Shown here one piece after another: positions 51,511 to 61,101 of a stretch of 64,000 nucleotides of DNA (within the stretch, counting starts at the first letter, position 1; each line of letters opens with the position of its first letter). Under the pieces are notes generated by a model. It saw nothing but the letters and a program-made list of their open reading frames with translations, did not search any database and had not been told where the DNA came from. Position numbers and translations under genes: made by a program. The stretch is from an uncultured Peptococcaceae bacterium (lineage in GTDB: Bacteria > Bacillota > Peptococcia > Peptococcales > Peptococcaceae): positions 1-64,000 of the forward strand of contig CAJUDO010000003.1 of NCBI GenBank assembly GCA_910585405.1, written 5' to 3'.

Positions 51511-52869
51511 TTATTTTCCCAGAACTTCTTCTACCGCTTCCTTACACCAGGCCACGGCCTGGTCAATCTCCTGTTCGTTGATAATCAGCGGCGGATTGAA
51601 ATAAATGACATTTCCCAATGGCCGCAAAATCAGGCCTTTCTGCAAGGCTTTATTGTAGATTTGATATCCCATGCGCAGCTTGCTGTCATAGCCCTCTTTT
51701 GTCTCACGGTCCACAACCAGTTCCATGGCATGAATCAATCCGATATGCCGGATCTCGCCAATATGGGGATGATTCCCCAGCGCTTCCGTCAATTTTTTTG
51801 TCAGATACTCTGCCCGCACAGCTGCCTGCGCTAAAATATGACCGTCCGCCAGTTGCTTTTGTACTGCCAAGGCAGCCGCACAGCCCAAAGGATTGCCGCT
51901 GTAGGTGTGACTGTGCAGGAAAGCCTTTCCTTCATTATAATCCGCATAAAAAGCATTATACACCGCATCGGTAGTCACTGTAATAGCCATGGGCAGATAG
52001 CCGCCGGTCAATCCTTTGGATAAGCACATCACGTCAGGACTGACGCCAGCATGGTCAAAGGCAAACATTTTTCCGGTACGGCCAAAGCCTGTGGCAATCT
52101 CATCGGCAATGAGCAACACATCGTAGGCATCACATAATTTGCGCAACTTCTGCAAATACTGCGCCGGATAGATGCGCATACCAGCGCTGCCCTGCAGCAG
52201 TGGCTCTACAATCATCGCGCAGCACTCCTGGGCGTACTGCGCAAAGGCTTCCTCTGCTTTTTGAAAACATGGCGTATCGCAATTGTCCCGGCACATGCCA
52301 TAAGGACAGCGATAACAGTCCGGCGCTTCAATGCGGATGGTGTCCATCAGCATCGGCTGATATAATTTGGCGTATAAGTCCATGGTTCCCACTGACAAAG
52401 CGCCAATGGTTTCTCCGTGATAGCCGTCGCTCAAACAAAAGAATCGCGTTTTCTCTGGACGTCCTGTCTGGTTTTGATATTGAAAACTCATTTTCAGCGC
52501 ACACTCCACTGCTGCGGAACCATTGTCGGAAAAATTGAAGCGGCACAAGCCCTCCGGCAAAATTTTCATCAATTGCTCGCAAAGAGTGATAGCCGGTTCA
52601 TGGGTAAAATTTGCAAAAATTACGTGTTCCAATTGTTTTACCTGCCCGGCAATGGCCTCGCTGATGGCGGGATTACAGTGTCCTAACAAATTGCACCACC
52701 AGGAGCTCACGATATCCAGATAGGCCTTTCCCTCCCGGTCATAAAGCCACACACCCTGTCCCCGCTCAATCACTGCCGGCTTCAACAGCTCATAATCCTT
52801 CATCTGCGAACAGGGATGCCAGATATGCGCCAAATCGCTTTCAATTAATTCCTCTGTGGTCCGTTTCAT
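51511..52869 (-). CDS. bioA: Adenosylmethionine-8-amino-7-oxononanoate aminotransferase
   Basis: A PLP aminotransferase of about 452 residues that makes 7,8-diaminopelargonate for biotin. Motifs: HIWHPCSQMKDYE at the N-terminus, DIVSSWWCNLLGHCNP (typical of BioA), DGYHGETIGALSVGT, IADEIATGFGRTG and the PLP lysine in CLSKGLTGGYLPM. ATG 52869 follows AAAGAGG. It is the fourth gene of bioY-bioB-bioD-bioA. bioF, bioC, bioH and bioW are not in the window. Confidence 0.97.
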   Translation of the reverse strand: MKRTTEELIESDLAHIWHPCSQMKDYELLKPAVIERGQGVWLYDREGKAYLDIVSSWWCNLLGHCNPAISEAIAGQVKQLEHVIFANFTHEPAITLCEQLMKILPEGLCRFNFSDNGSAAVECALKMSFQYQNQTGRPEKTRFFCLSDGYHGETIGALSVGTMDLYAKLYQPMLMDTIRIEAPDCYRCPYGMCRDNCDTPCFQKAEEAFAQYAQECCAMIVEPLLQGSAGMRIYPAQYLQKLRKLCDAYDVLLIADEIATGFGRTGKMFAFDHAGVSPDVMCLSKGLTGGYLPMAITVTTDAVYNAFYADYNEGKAFLHSHTYSGNPLGCAAALAVQKQLADGHILAQAAVRAEYLTKKLTEALGNHPHIGEIRHIGLIHAMELVVDRETKEGYDSKLRMGYQIYNKALQKGLILRPLGNVIYFNPPLIINEQEIDQAVAWCKEAVEEVLGK

Positions 52870-52900
52870 TGTTATCGCCTCTTTAATTTTTATTATATTT

Positions 52901-53581
52901 TTACGCATACAACGCCAGAATTTCCTCAGCAGTAAGGTGAAGTGCCTGTTCCCCTTCACCTACCGTATCCAACACCGGCACGCCGGTCAACTCCACAATC
53001 ATCTGACGATTATCTTCCTCCATGGCATCCCCCGCCTGAAAGCGATTTAAGATGATACCGCTGATAGGAATTTCCTTCTGCCGCAAATATGCCACTGTCA
53101 ATCCAGCCGCATTGATGCTGCCCAATTTGGCGTCGGCAACAATCAGAACAGGCAGCTGCAGCAATTGTACTACATCCTCCAGCATCAGCCTGGTCTCATC
53201 ATAGCGCAGTGGACACAAAATTCCCCCGCTGCCCTCCACAGTCAAACAGGCATAGCGCCGCGCCAATTCCTGATAGTGAGACTGAATGCGAGATAATTCA
53301 GGAGGATTACCCTCCCACCGTGCGGCCAAATGGGGAGACACTGCCGCCTGATAACAATAGCTCACCACATCTAGGGGATTCTCAGAAATCCCTGCCGTGC
53401 GGCAGACATAAGCAGCATCACCGGGCACCATTCCCTGCGCTGTCACTTCTGCGCCGCTTAACGCCGCTTTGTAATAGCCTGCCTGATAGCCCGCCTCCCG
53501 CAATGTTTTCAGCAAAAGTGCCGTAATATACGTCTTGCCTACGTCTGTTCCAGTGGCCGTCACGAATAAGCCTTTAGTCAT
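52901..53581 (-). CDS. bioD: Dethiobiotin synthetase
   Basis: A protein of about 226 residues that closes the ureido ring with CO2 and ATP. The P-loop FVTATGTDVGKTYITALLL sits at the N-terminus, VEGSGGILCPL is the conserved VEGAGG-type motif with Ser for Ala, and VADAKLGSINA follows. The ATG overlaps the bioB stop codon by 8 bp, so translation is coupled. Confidence 0.96.
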   Translation of the reverse strand: MTKGLFVTATGTDVGKTYITALLLKTLREAGYQAGYYKAALSGAEVTAQGMVPGDAAYVCRTAGISENPLDVVSYCYQAAVSPHLAARWEGNPPELSRIQSHYQELARRYACLTVEGSGGILCPLRYDETRLMLEDVVQLLQLPVLIVADAKLGSINAAGLTVAYLRQKEIPISGIILNRFQAGDAMEEDNRQMIVELTGVPVLDTVGEGEQALHLTAEEILALYA

Positions 53582-54557
53582 GGGGACGCACCACCTCATA
53601 ATGAAGTTCCTGCAATAACGCCAAATCCTGCTCTATGGTAATGCCGCTGGTGGTCAGCATATCTCCAGAAATGGCCGCATTGGCACCGGAAGTAAAGCAA
53701 CTGCGCCCTTTATCCGGCAGCAGTCCTCTTCCACCGGCCAAACGAATAAAGGCATCGGGCAAGAGAAAACGGAAAATTGCTACAATCCGACGCAATTCTT
53801 CATTGCTTAATCTCTCGTTTTGGGCATAGGGCGTTCCAGCAATGGGATTGAGCAGATTCACCGGCACTGATTTGATACCCAACTCACGCAACGTCAAGGC
53901 CAAATCAATGCGGTCCTCCATGGTTTCACCCAATCCCACAATACCACCGCTGCATACTGTGAGCCCTGCCCGCTGGGCGGCCCGAATGGTCTGTATTTTT
54001 TCATCGTAGCTGTGCGTCGTGCAGACATCGGCAAAATAACGCCGTGAGCTTTCCAGATTATTATGCACGCGACTGACACCTACCTGCTTCAATTGCCGAA
54101 ACTGCGCTTCCGTCAGCAAACCCAACGACACGCACACCGAAACCCCTGTGTTCTCTTTGATCACCGGAATGCTGCCGCATAATTGCTCGATCTCCTGCTG
54201 GCTCAAACTGCGCCCCGATGTCACAATGGAATAGCGGGGCACGCCTTTTTTATCATTGTATTGCGCCTGCTCCAATAATGCTTCTGTCCCTAACAGCGGA
54301 TAGCTGTCCGCTGCCGTGTAATACCAGGAAGACTGGGCACAATATTTGCAGTCCTCGGAGCATCGTCCGCTCTTGGCATTGATAATGGTGCACAAATCAA
54401 ACTGATTTCCGCAAAAGTGTCGGCGAATCTCATCCGCAGCGACGCACAACGCCTCCAAAGGCATCTGTGCCAACACCGTCGCCTCTGCTTTGCCCAATAA
54501 CTGTCCGTCCAGCACCATCTGTTTATACTTCTGTACTGTTTCCTCCTGTTTTTCCAT
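53574..54557 (-). CDS. bioB: Biotin synthase
   Basis: A radical-SAM enzyme of about 327 residues inserting sulfur into dethiobiotin. The cluster-binding motif SGRCSEDCKYCAQS is present (Cys66, 70 and 73 from the chosen start), followed by CSGGIVGLGETMEDRI and LNPIAGTPYA. Full length. It starts at ATG 54557 or a slightly longer GTG. It follows bioY by 23 bp. Confidence 0.97.
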   Translation of the reverse strand: MEKQEETVQKYKQMVLDGQLLGKAEATVLAQMPLEALCVAADEIRRHFCGNQFDLCTIINAKSGRCSEDCKYCAQSSWYYTAADSYPLLGTEALLEQAQYNDKKGVPRYSIVTSGRSLSQQEIEQLCGSIPVIKENTGVSVCVSLGLLTEAQFRQLKQVGVSRVHNNLESSRRYFADVCTTHSYDEKIQTIRAAQRAGLTVCSGGIVGLGETMEDRIDLALTLRELGIKSVPVNLLNPIAGTPYAQNERLSNEELRRIVAIFRFLLPDAFIRLAGGRGLLPDKGRSCFTSGANAAISGDMLTTSGITIEQDLALLQELHYEVVRPHD

Positions 54558-54580
54558 CCGCTTATGCACTTCCTATCCTA

Positions 54581-55144
54581 TTATTTACTCTGATATTGCC
54601 GCAGATGGGGAATTAAGCGTTTCCCCAAAAGCGCGCTCACCACGCACAATGCCAGATCTCCAGGCAACGGCAAAAAAAAGCATGTAACCATCAGCGGCCA
54701 AAAGGTAAGGGTATTTCCCAACACAAAGTTGCTGATCCAATAACAATAGGCTGTCCCGCTGCAGTACACCACAAGCAATCCCGCCACTGTTGCCAAAAGC
54801 AGCCACTTCACGTCAGGCTCCGCTTTGGCCCAGGCAATTTTTCCGGTAAGCCAGGTGCCCGCAATAAAACCCAGCAAATATCCGAAGGTTGGCTGAAACA
54901 CATAACCCGGCCCGCCGCCCTGTGTGAATACCGGCACACCCATCAGTCCCAACAGTACGTATACCAAAACACTGCAAGCGCCCCACCGCGGTCCCAATAA
55001 CAGTCCAGCCATGGTCGTAAACCAAAACTGTAAGGTAAAGGGCACCAAAGGCACTGGAATCCGTATAAACGCTCCCACTGCTACCAAAGCGGTAAATAAA
55101 GCGCACAACAAAAGTTTTGTGGTTTTCCCGTATTGTGTTCTCAT
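54581..55144 (-). CDS. bioY: Biotin transporter BioY
   Basis: A 187-residue S component of an ECF-type biotin transporter with six hydrophobic helices. Typical segments: RIPVPLVPFTLQFWFTTMAGLLLG, YVLLGLMGVPVFTQGGG, then GYLLGFIAGTWLTG. No bioM or bioN lies beside it, so it may use shared ECF modules or work alone. It is the first gene of the biotin operon, so uptake and synthesis are co-regulated. Confidence 0.95.
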   Translation of the reverse strand: MRTQYGKTTKLLLCALFTALVAVGAFIRIPVPLVPFTLQFWFTTMAGLLLGPRWGACSVLVYVLLGLMGVPVFTQGGGPGYVFQPTFGYLLGFIAGTWLTGKIAWAKAEPDVKWLLLATVAGLLVVYCSGTAYCYWISNFVLGNTLTFWPLMVTCFFLPLPGDLALCVVSALLGKRLIPHLRQYQSK

Positions 55145-55145
55145 A

Positions 55146-55205
55146 GTAAACCTCCGTTCATTTTTTAGTTTACTTATTATAATCTTCTTTCAAATCTTTT
55201 GTCAA
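55146..55205 (-). promoter_or_regulatory. Biotin operon promoter with BirA-like operator
   Basis: On the minus strand TTGACA (complement of 55200-55205), 18 bp and TATAAT (complement of 55176-55181). GTAAAC-N16-GTTTAC (55146-55173) overlaps the start region and the RBS, with the spacing and position of BirA operators of Bacillota, though the half-sites (GTAAAC rather than GTTAAC) differ by a base. Confidence 0.7.
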
Positions 55206-55295
55206 CTATTTTTAATATTTTAGGTTCATTAAAATTCTTTACACTTTTTCTATTTTAGCGACCAACCTGCACATTATGTTCCAATATCCCAAACC

Positions 55296-55329
55296 ATAAA
55301 AATAGGCCAGCTCCCAAAAGCTGACCTAT
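55296..55329 (-). terminator. Terminator of the SulP operon
   Basis: ATAGGCCAGCT (55302-55312) and AGCTGACCTAT (55319-55329) pair with one mismatch, with a T-rich tail on the minus strand. It lies 16 bp after the stop at 55345. Confidence 0.8.
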
Positions 55330-55344
55330 AAATCAGGCAGTATC

Positions 55345-56397
55345 CTATTTTCCTTCGGCATCTGCCAAAATGCGCTGCTCATAGATTTTCAAAATATCCT
55401 TCGTTTCTTCTGTCATCATACCGCGCAATTCTTCCATACAATATTTAATTAATTCTGCCTTTTCATTCTGCACCGCAAAAAAATGGGATTTTGGGAAAAA
55501 GCTCACTGTATTTTTTATTTTTTTGCGCAAATCCTTATCATCTAATAAATCTTTCCAGGAAATCTTCTTGTTATGCCAAATTAGATCCAAATCCACAATA
55601 CGACTCCCACTCTGACCATATTCCAGCGCAATCAAAAGTTTTTTCAAATCCAACGGCTTCAGAAATGTCAGCAGGCGAATACGATAGGTGCCTACAGGCT
55701 CTGCAAAAGCACTTATTTCTCTATCCCATGTTTCCGTCACAAGATATCCCAGCTTTAAATCCTCAATCGCTTTGGTTAGCCGTTTATACTGCAAATCGTA
55801 GGCTTCATAGCGGTCAAAGATGCGCAAATCAACCATATGCCAAACATCCGGTGCAAAGGCTTTCGCCAAATAACGCGGCGCATGAATAGAAAGGTAACGC
55901 AGTAAGCTGGCATAATCTTGCTGAATAAATAAAATTTGCTCATAAAATTTTCGTTTACCAGGCCCATCCTGCATCAGAAAAACCAACGCCACACCATCCC
56001 GATCCTCTCGGTGCAGCAATTCATCCAAACCCGCCGATTCACCGGAAAGCTCCCGTTGTATTTTTTCCAGAACCGGCTTTTGTTCTCCCAAACTATTGAA
56101 AATAATCACCTGTGGCAGGGGACGAATACGCTGTATCATTGCCGCTACATCCGCCTGCATCAGATAACACAGCACATCACTCACCGGCTCTTTTAAGCCT
56201 AAATAGAGCATGGTTTCCTCTGTTCCCTCAATATCCGCAACACACAGAACACAATGAATCTGCGTCACATCAATGCCCATAGACAGATAATCTATAGGCA
56301 CACAGGCAAAATGCGCCTGCAGATACTTCAAAAATTTCTCCTGCTGCGCTGTATGCACAGCAATCATATTTGGCCCCCGTGTAATCAATTGTAACAT
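55345..56397 (-). CDS. Unknown 350-residue protein
   Basis: I do not recognise this family. The protein is soluble (no signal or membrane helix) with mixed composition and a charged C-terminus. Regular alternating hydrophobic stretches at about 100-150 (PLPQVIIFNSLGEQKPV, DGVALVFLMQDG) look like an alpha/beta fold. It begins 18 bp after the SulP transporter, so it is likely co-expressed and may serve the same anion. It could be a sensor or regulator of the transporter. The match to the downstream terminator supports it as a real gene. Confidence 0.7.
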   Translation of the reverse strand: MLQLITRGPNMIAVHTAQQEKFLKYLQAHFACVPIDYLSMGIDVTQIHCVLCVADIEGTEETMLYLGLKEPVSDVLCYLMQADVAAMIQRIRPLPQVIIFNSLGEQKPVLEKIQRELSGESAGLDELLHREDRDGVALVFLMQDGPGKRKFYEQILFIQQDYASLLRYLSIHAPRYLAKAFAPDVWHMVDLRIFDRYEAYDLQYKRLTKAIEDLKLGYLVTETWDREISAFAEPVGTYRIRLLTFLKPLDLKKLLIALEYGQSGSRIVDLDLIWHNKKISWKDLLDDKDLRKKIKNTVSFFPKSHFFAVQNEKAELIKYCMEELRGMMTEETKDILKIYEQRILADAEGK

Positions 56398-56415
56398 AGC
56401 ATACCCTCCAGCCTT

Positions 56416-57861
56416 TTACGCATTTATATTGCCATATAAGGTGTTCACCAAACTGGTACTATTTTTATCCATTCCCAGCACCTTCACCTGTTTCCCGTTT
56501 TGTTCAAATTTATTGATCGCTTTTTTCAAAGCAGTAGCCGCCGACTCGTCCCACAGCTGCGCCTGAGAAAAATCCAGCACTACCGTTTGAGCCGGATCGT
56601 GAAAATCAAAGGCATTCATCAGTGGTTCTGTTGAAGCAAAAAAGATCTGCCCATTTATAAAATACGTCACCTTGTCCGTATCTCTACGCACATCCACCTT
56701 AATCTTGGATATCTGCACCGCAAAAAAGACAGCCGTGAGCAACAGGCCTGTCACTACACCATAGGCCAGATTGTTTGTCGCTACTACAATAGCCACTACC
56801 AATACAATCACCAGCGCGTCAGTGCGCGGCATACGATGCAGCCGGCGCAGCGAATCCCAATCAAAGGTAGATATCGAGACGGTAATCATCACCGCCACCA
56901 AAGCAGCCAACGGAATCTGTACCATCAAATCATTCAAAATAAAGATGAGTACCATTAAAAACGAACCCGATACAAAATTAGACAAACGTCCTCTGCCCCC
57001 AGAGTTTACATTGACAATAGCCTGCCCAATCATCGCACAGCCGCAGGTCCCGCTGAAAAAGCCAGACACGATATTGGCAAGGCCCAATCCTCTGCATTCG
57101 CGGTTACGTTCCCCTTCTGTATCTGTCATTTCATCTATTACCTTTGAGGTCAGTAAGGTTTCCACCAGTCCCACTAACGCCAAGGATACCGAGTACGGTA
57201 AAATAATGCGCAACGTTTCCATCGTCAACGGCACATCTGGAATGTGAAAAGCCGGCAACGCCGCAGTGATGCTGCCCATATCGCCAATGGTTCTTACTGG
57301 CGCGCCGGTAAAAATAGCGATGGCCGTGACGATTACAACAGCGACTAATGTGGAAGGAACAGCTTTCGTGATGCGCGGGAACAAATAAATAATCACCATT
57401 CCTAATACTACCAGCGCATACATCGGCCATCCTTCCCCTTCAAAATTGCCCAGCTGCGATGTAAAAATTAAAATTGCCAAGGCGTCTACAAAACCAATCT
57501 GCACACTGTTGGGAATCAATTTTATCAGATTTCCAACCTTCAAAACACCTAGGAAAAACATGATCAAACCGCACAAAACAGCCGCCGCCATCAAATATTC
57601 CGGCCCATAATCCCGCACCAGACTGACTATTACCAATGCCATTGAACCGGCAGCTGCCGAAATCATCGCCGGACGTCCCCCAAGAAAGGCCAACAATACC
57701 GTCAGCCAAAAAGACGCGTACAAACCCATCATGGGGCTGATGCCTGCTACAATACAAAACCCTACCACCTCGGGAATCACGGCAAAAGAAGATACCAGAC
57801 CGGCTAAGATATCTCCTCTGGCATTGCCGAACCATTCCCCCAATTCCTTTTTCATCCGCAT
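56416..57861 (-). CDS. SulP-family anion transporter with STAS domain
   Basis: A 481-residue SulP transporter: ten or more membrane helices (about 15-385) followed by a C-terminal STAS domain (about 390-480) whose VVLDFSQAQLWDESAATAL holds the conserved Asp-Ser-type loop. N-terminal DILAGLVSSFAVIPEVVGF matches the family. SulP members carry sulfate, bicarbonate or organic acids; the substrate is open. In the context of the DASS and sulfotransferase genes, sulfate is attractive, but the genes are 43 kb apart. It is the first gene of a two-gene unit. Confidence 0.92.
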   Translation of the reverse strand: MRMKKELGEWFGNARGDILAGLVSSFAVIPEVVGFCIVAGISPMMGLYASFWLTVLLAFLGGRPAMISAAAGSMALVIVSLVRDYGPEYLMAAAVLCGLIMFFLGVLKVGNLIKLIPNSVQIGFVDALAILIFTSQLGNFEGEGWPMYALVVLGMVIIYLFPRITKAVPSTLVAVVIVTAIAIFTGAPVRTIGDMGSITAALPAFHIPDVPLTMETLRIILPYSVSLALVGLVETLLTSKVIDEMTDTEGERNRECRGLGLANIVSGFFSGTCGCAMIGQAIVNVNSGGRGRLSNFVSGSFLMVLIFILNDLMVQIPLAALVAVMITVSISTFDWDSLRRLHRMPRTDALVIVLVVAIVVATNNLAYGVVTGLLLTAVFFAVQISKIKVDVRRDTDKVTYFINGQIFFASTEPLMNAFDFHDPAQTVVLDFSQAQLWDESAATALKKAINKFEQNGKQVKVLGMDKNSTSLVNTLYGNINA

Positions 57862-57994
57862 ATTTTATATCCCCTTCAGAATTTAATCATTTTGGCTAAA
57901 TTATAACATTTTTTCTATCTATTCAACAATAAACTGCATCAAATAAACTTCTATTCATAAAAAACTTTTTATTGTACGCTTTTCACTTTCAGAC

Positions 57995-58039
57995 AAAAAA
58001 ATGCTGTCTCCAGTCGTTTAAACAGACTCGACAGCATTT
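57995..58039 (-). terminator. Rho-independent terminator
   Basis: AAATGCTGTC (57999-58008) and GACAGCATTT (58030-58039) are perfectly paired, with an inner CAGTC/GACTG-like stem and a T-run on the minus strand. It follows the stop of the 58050 gene. Confidence 0.8.
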
Positions 58040-58049
58040 CCGCACAAAA

Positions 58050-58496
58050 CTATTCTGCATGCATCCGGCGGCGTAAAATGATATCGCCCAACGGTTCAAT
58101 TTTGTCATGATTCTTTTTATTTACATGTACATTAATATTTCTCAAATATTCTTCCATTTCATCGCAAAACCACAGCGCATCGCTCTCAAACTCATCATAG
58201 CCCTCCTGCTCCAGATCAGACCAGTCATAGGCGTTGAGAAAATATTGCTTGATCAGCTGTATATACATTGTTGCCGAGGGATCCTGCTCTTTTGCTACTT
58301 TTTGAAAAAACTTTACCAATTTTACCGCACCAGCATTAATGCCTAAGTCCCGCACAGCCATAGAATCATATGTCACTTTTGGTTTATCCGTAGCCAATGG
58401 CCGAAATTTTATATAATCTACCAACCGTGACAACGTATCTAACGCTTCTCCGACAGAAACGATATTTTTTAATTCAGTTAAAAATTTAAAGGCCAT
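58050..58496 (-). CDS. Unknown acidic 148-residue protein
   Basis: Not recognised. Starts at MAFKFLTEL, with AGGAG 8 bases upstream. Mostly helical and acidic, with an aromatic-rich stretch (FFQKVAKEQDPSATMYIQLIKQYFLNAYDW) and a basic C-terminus ending RRRMHAE. No signal peptide or membrane segment. It has its own terminator, so it is monocistronic. No function proposed. Confidence 0.7.
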   Translation of the reverse strand: MAFKFLTELKNIVSVGEALDTLSRLVDYIKFRPLATDKPKVTYDSMAVRDLGINAGAVKLVKFFQKVAKEQDPSATMYIQLIKQYFLNAYDWSDLEQEGYDEFESDALWFCDEMEEYLRNINVHVNKKNHDKIEPLGDIILRRRMHAE

Positions 58497-58750
58497 TGTA
58501 ACCACTCCTTTATTGTGCATTTGCACATAAATTGTATTTGTGCTATTTTTTGTCGAAATACTATCCATAAAAGGAAATATTATTTATTTCATAAAAGATT
58601 TCCCTTTTTTCAGGCATTTCCTCCATGCCACTTTTTGCTACATTTCCGTATATTAGCACTTGGGTTTCTGATAGTCAAGCAATTCACGCCACTTTTTTTT
58701 AAGGCTTAAGCACATTTTTTTATTTTATTTTTTTCGCATATCTTTTTGCC

Positions 58751-58779
58751 TTTACTTCTATTTACCATTGCTCTATACT
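58751..58779 (+). promoter_or_regulatory. Promoter of the aminotransferase gene
   Basis: TTTACT (58751-58756), a 17-bp spacer and TATACT (58774-58779). The rest of the gap 58497-58750 is AT-rich with nothing else recognised. Confidence 0.55.
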
Positions 58780-58843
58780 AAAAAATGATTAATCAATTAT
58801 CAACCACATTCTACAAGTTATTTATTGAAAGGTATGACTACTT

Positions 58844-60028
58844 ATGCCCCAAATGAGCAACAGAATACAATTATTTACTGATTCCGTCATTCGGCGCATG
58901 ACCAGAATCAGTGACGCTTGTCAAGCTATCAATCTTTCGCAGGGATTTCCTGATTTTCCGCCGCCAAAAGCATTGACCGATACACTAAAACAAATCGCTG
59001 ACAACGGCCCTCATCAATACTCCGTCACATACGGCGCCGATAATGTACGGGAAGCTATCGCACAAAAGGCTGGTCCTGCTCTGAAGCGCAGCATTTCTGC
59101 CGCAGACGAGGTGCTGGTCACCTGTGGGAGTACCGAAGCCATGATGTGCGCCATGATGACCGTCTGCAATCCTGGTGATAAAGTAGCTATTTTCTCACCC
59201 TTCTATGAAAACTACATGGCCGATACTATCTTATGCGGTGCAGAACCCATTTTTATTCCTTTGGTTCCGCCTGCCTATCAATTTGATTCCGGCTTGCTGG
59301 AACAGGCTTTTCAGCAGGGCGCAAAAGCCTTAATTCTCTGCAACCCGTCCAATCCCTGCGGCAAAGCATTCACCCAACAGGAACTGGAGCAAATTGCTGC
59401 ACTGGCCATACAATATGATATCTTTGTCATCACCGATGAAGTCTACGAGCACATCATCTATGCACCCCATCAGCATATCGCCATTGCATCGCTGCCGGGG
59501 ATGTGGGAGCGCACAATCACCTGCAACTCTCTCAGCAAAACCTACTCCATCACAGGTTGGCGACTGGGTTATCTCATCGCACCGGCAACGGTTATGGATG
59601 GATGTCGCAAAGTTCACGACTTTCTCACCGTGGGCGCACCATCGCCTCTTCAGGAAGCTGCTGTGACTGCACTGCATTTTCCGCCAAGCTATTATACCGA
59701 TCTGCAGCGCTTATACACCCATAAGCGTTCAGTCTTTCTGAATGGCTTGGACCAACTGCACATTCCGCACAACACGCCAGAGGCAACTTACTATGTGCTC
59801 ATTGATATCTCCGCCTGGCTCAATCTGCCCCAGTTTTCCCATTGGAGCGATTTAGAGTTTTGCGAGTGGATGACAGAACACATCGGTGTCGCCGCCGTGC
59901 CAGGCTCCAGCTTTTTTCGGGAACCAGTCAATCATCTCATTCGCCTGCACTTTGCCCGCGCAGACGCCACTCTGGAAGAAGCCCTGCGGCGATTGGCAAA
60001 GCTCTCGGCCCTGTTGGAGAAGGAATAA
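58844..60028 (+). CDS. Class I/II pyridoxal-phosphate aminotransferase
   Basis: A 394-residue fold-type I aminotransferase close to the aspartate/kynurenine aminotransferase groups. N-terminal INLSQGFPDFPPP is characteristic, CNPSNPCGK and VITDEVYEHIIY supply PLP contacts, the PLP lysine lies in SLSKTYSITGWRLGY and the substrate Arg is in HLIRLHFA. ATG 58844 has GAAAGG 12 bases upstream, and MSNRIQ a few codons later is an alternative. A terminator follows, and a LysR gene begins 176 bp downstream on the same strand. Amino donor and acceptor cannot be read from sequence. Confidence 0.92.
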   Translation: MPQMSNRIQLFTDSVIRRMTRISDACQAINLSQGFPDFPPPKALTDTLKQIADNGPHQYSVTYGADNVREAIAQKAGPALKRSISAADEVLVTCGSTEAMMCAMMTVCNPGDKVAIFSPFYENYMADTILCGAEPIFIPLVPPAYQFDSGLLEQAFQQGAKALILCNPSNPCGKAFTQQELEQIAALAIQYDIFVITDEVYEHIIYAPHQHIAIASLPGMWERTITCNSLSKTYSITGWRLGYLIAPATVMDGCRKVHDFLTVGAPSPLQEAAVTALHFPPSYYTDLQRLYTHKRSVFLNGLDQLHIPHNTPEATYYVLIDISAWLNLPQFSHWSDLEFCEWMTEHIGVAAVPGSSFFREPVNHLIRLHFARADATLEEALRRLAKLSALLEKE

Positions 60029-60085
60029 AAAATCCATGCGGTTTGTTCCTGTTTCTCTGAAACATTACTTTTATGCCCATAAAAA

Positions 60086-60118
60086 ATGAATGTGGAGAAT
60101 CGTTCCCTCCACATTCAT
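60086..60118 (+). terminator. Rho-independent terminator
   Basis: Perfect 12-bp arms ATGAATGTGGAG (60086-60097) and CTCCACATTCAT (60107-60118), with TATTTTG after, 57 bp downstream of the aminotransferase stop. Confidence 0.8.
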
Positions 60119-60204
60119 CTATTTTGTTCTATTTTATATTTAACTCTCTAACAGGTTACTTCCAAAATATAATGAAAGTTAAACAAAATTTGGTAGGTGT
60201 CATT

Positions 60205-61101
60205 ATGAAAATCGAGCATATGCGTTATATTATTGAAGTTTCTAAATGGAAATCCATCAACAAAGCCAGTCAGCATCTTTATATCAACCAACAGCAGCTG
60301 AGCCGTATCATTGCCGCCGTTGAAGCCGACTTGGGAATTGAGATTTTTTATCGTAACACAAAGGGCATCTTCTTAACCCCACAAGGAGAAGACGTCGTTA
60401 AAAAATTTGAACAAATTGTGTCCATCTATGACGGCATCAAGGTAGAGGAGGAAAAACCAGACAGCGTGACAGGCCGCTTGAATGTCTTTACGGAAATCAA
60501 TATCTGGACCAGCTACGCCCGCTTTTACAAGGATTTCGCCAAGGCCTATCCCAACGTGCAATGCTTTATCAAGAATATGGCCAGCGAAGAAATTGTACAA
60601 ACTTTGCTGCAGCAAGACGGCGTAGGCATTATCTCCAGAGTATTTGGCGAAGCCATTCAGAGCTACGCCATCCCTGACAGCTTAGAATTTTCTCTCATGT
60701 CCAAAGAGCATCTCATGGTTTACGGCGCCGCCGATAACCCTTATATCAAAAAATACAAAACCATTTCAATGGCTACACTGTGTAAATTGCCTCTCATCAA
60801 TTTTAAACCCTACGATACCTATCCTTCTTTGATGGAGCAGGCTTTTCAAAATATTGGCACTGCAAACATCAAGTACGAAGTCGGTAACATTAAAGTATTC
60901 CGTGAAATCCTGGCAGACACCGATTGTCTGTTTTTGGCCATCAAAAAACCGCAGTACATTATTGATGATTCCATCAGTGAACTTCCGCTGCGCAACAAAA
61001 TCTACGTAGAGCATGGAGTTATAAAAAAGAAACACGCACCTGCACTTTGTGATTTGTTCTTGAAATATTACCAAGATTACTACAAAGGATTATATGCCTG
61101 A
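60205..61101 (+). CDS. LysR-family transcriptional regulator
   Basis: A LysR protein of about 298 residues from MKIEHMRYI, with TAGGTG upstream. The helix-turn-helix KSINKASQHLYINQQQLSRII is clear; a linker helix and an effector-binding domain follow. The target is unknown: it could act on the upstream aminotransferase or elsewhere. Its last 12 bp overlap the convergent gene ending at 61090, so no terminator lies between them. Confidence 0.9.
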   Translation: MKIEHMRYIIEVSKWKSINKASQHLYINQQQLSRIIAAVEADLGIEIFYRNTKGIFLTPQGEDVVKKFEQIVSIYDGIKVEEEKPDSVTGRLNVFTEINIWTSYARFYKDFAKAYPNVQCFIKNMASEEIVQTLLQQDGVGIISRVFGEAIQSYAIPDSLEFSLMSKEHLMVYGAADNPYIKKYKTISMATLCKLPLINFKPYDTYPSLMEQAFQNIGTANIKYEVGNIKVFREILADTDCLFLAIKKPQYIIDDSISELPLRNKIYVEHGVIKKKHAPALCDLFLKYYQDYYKGLYA

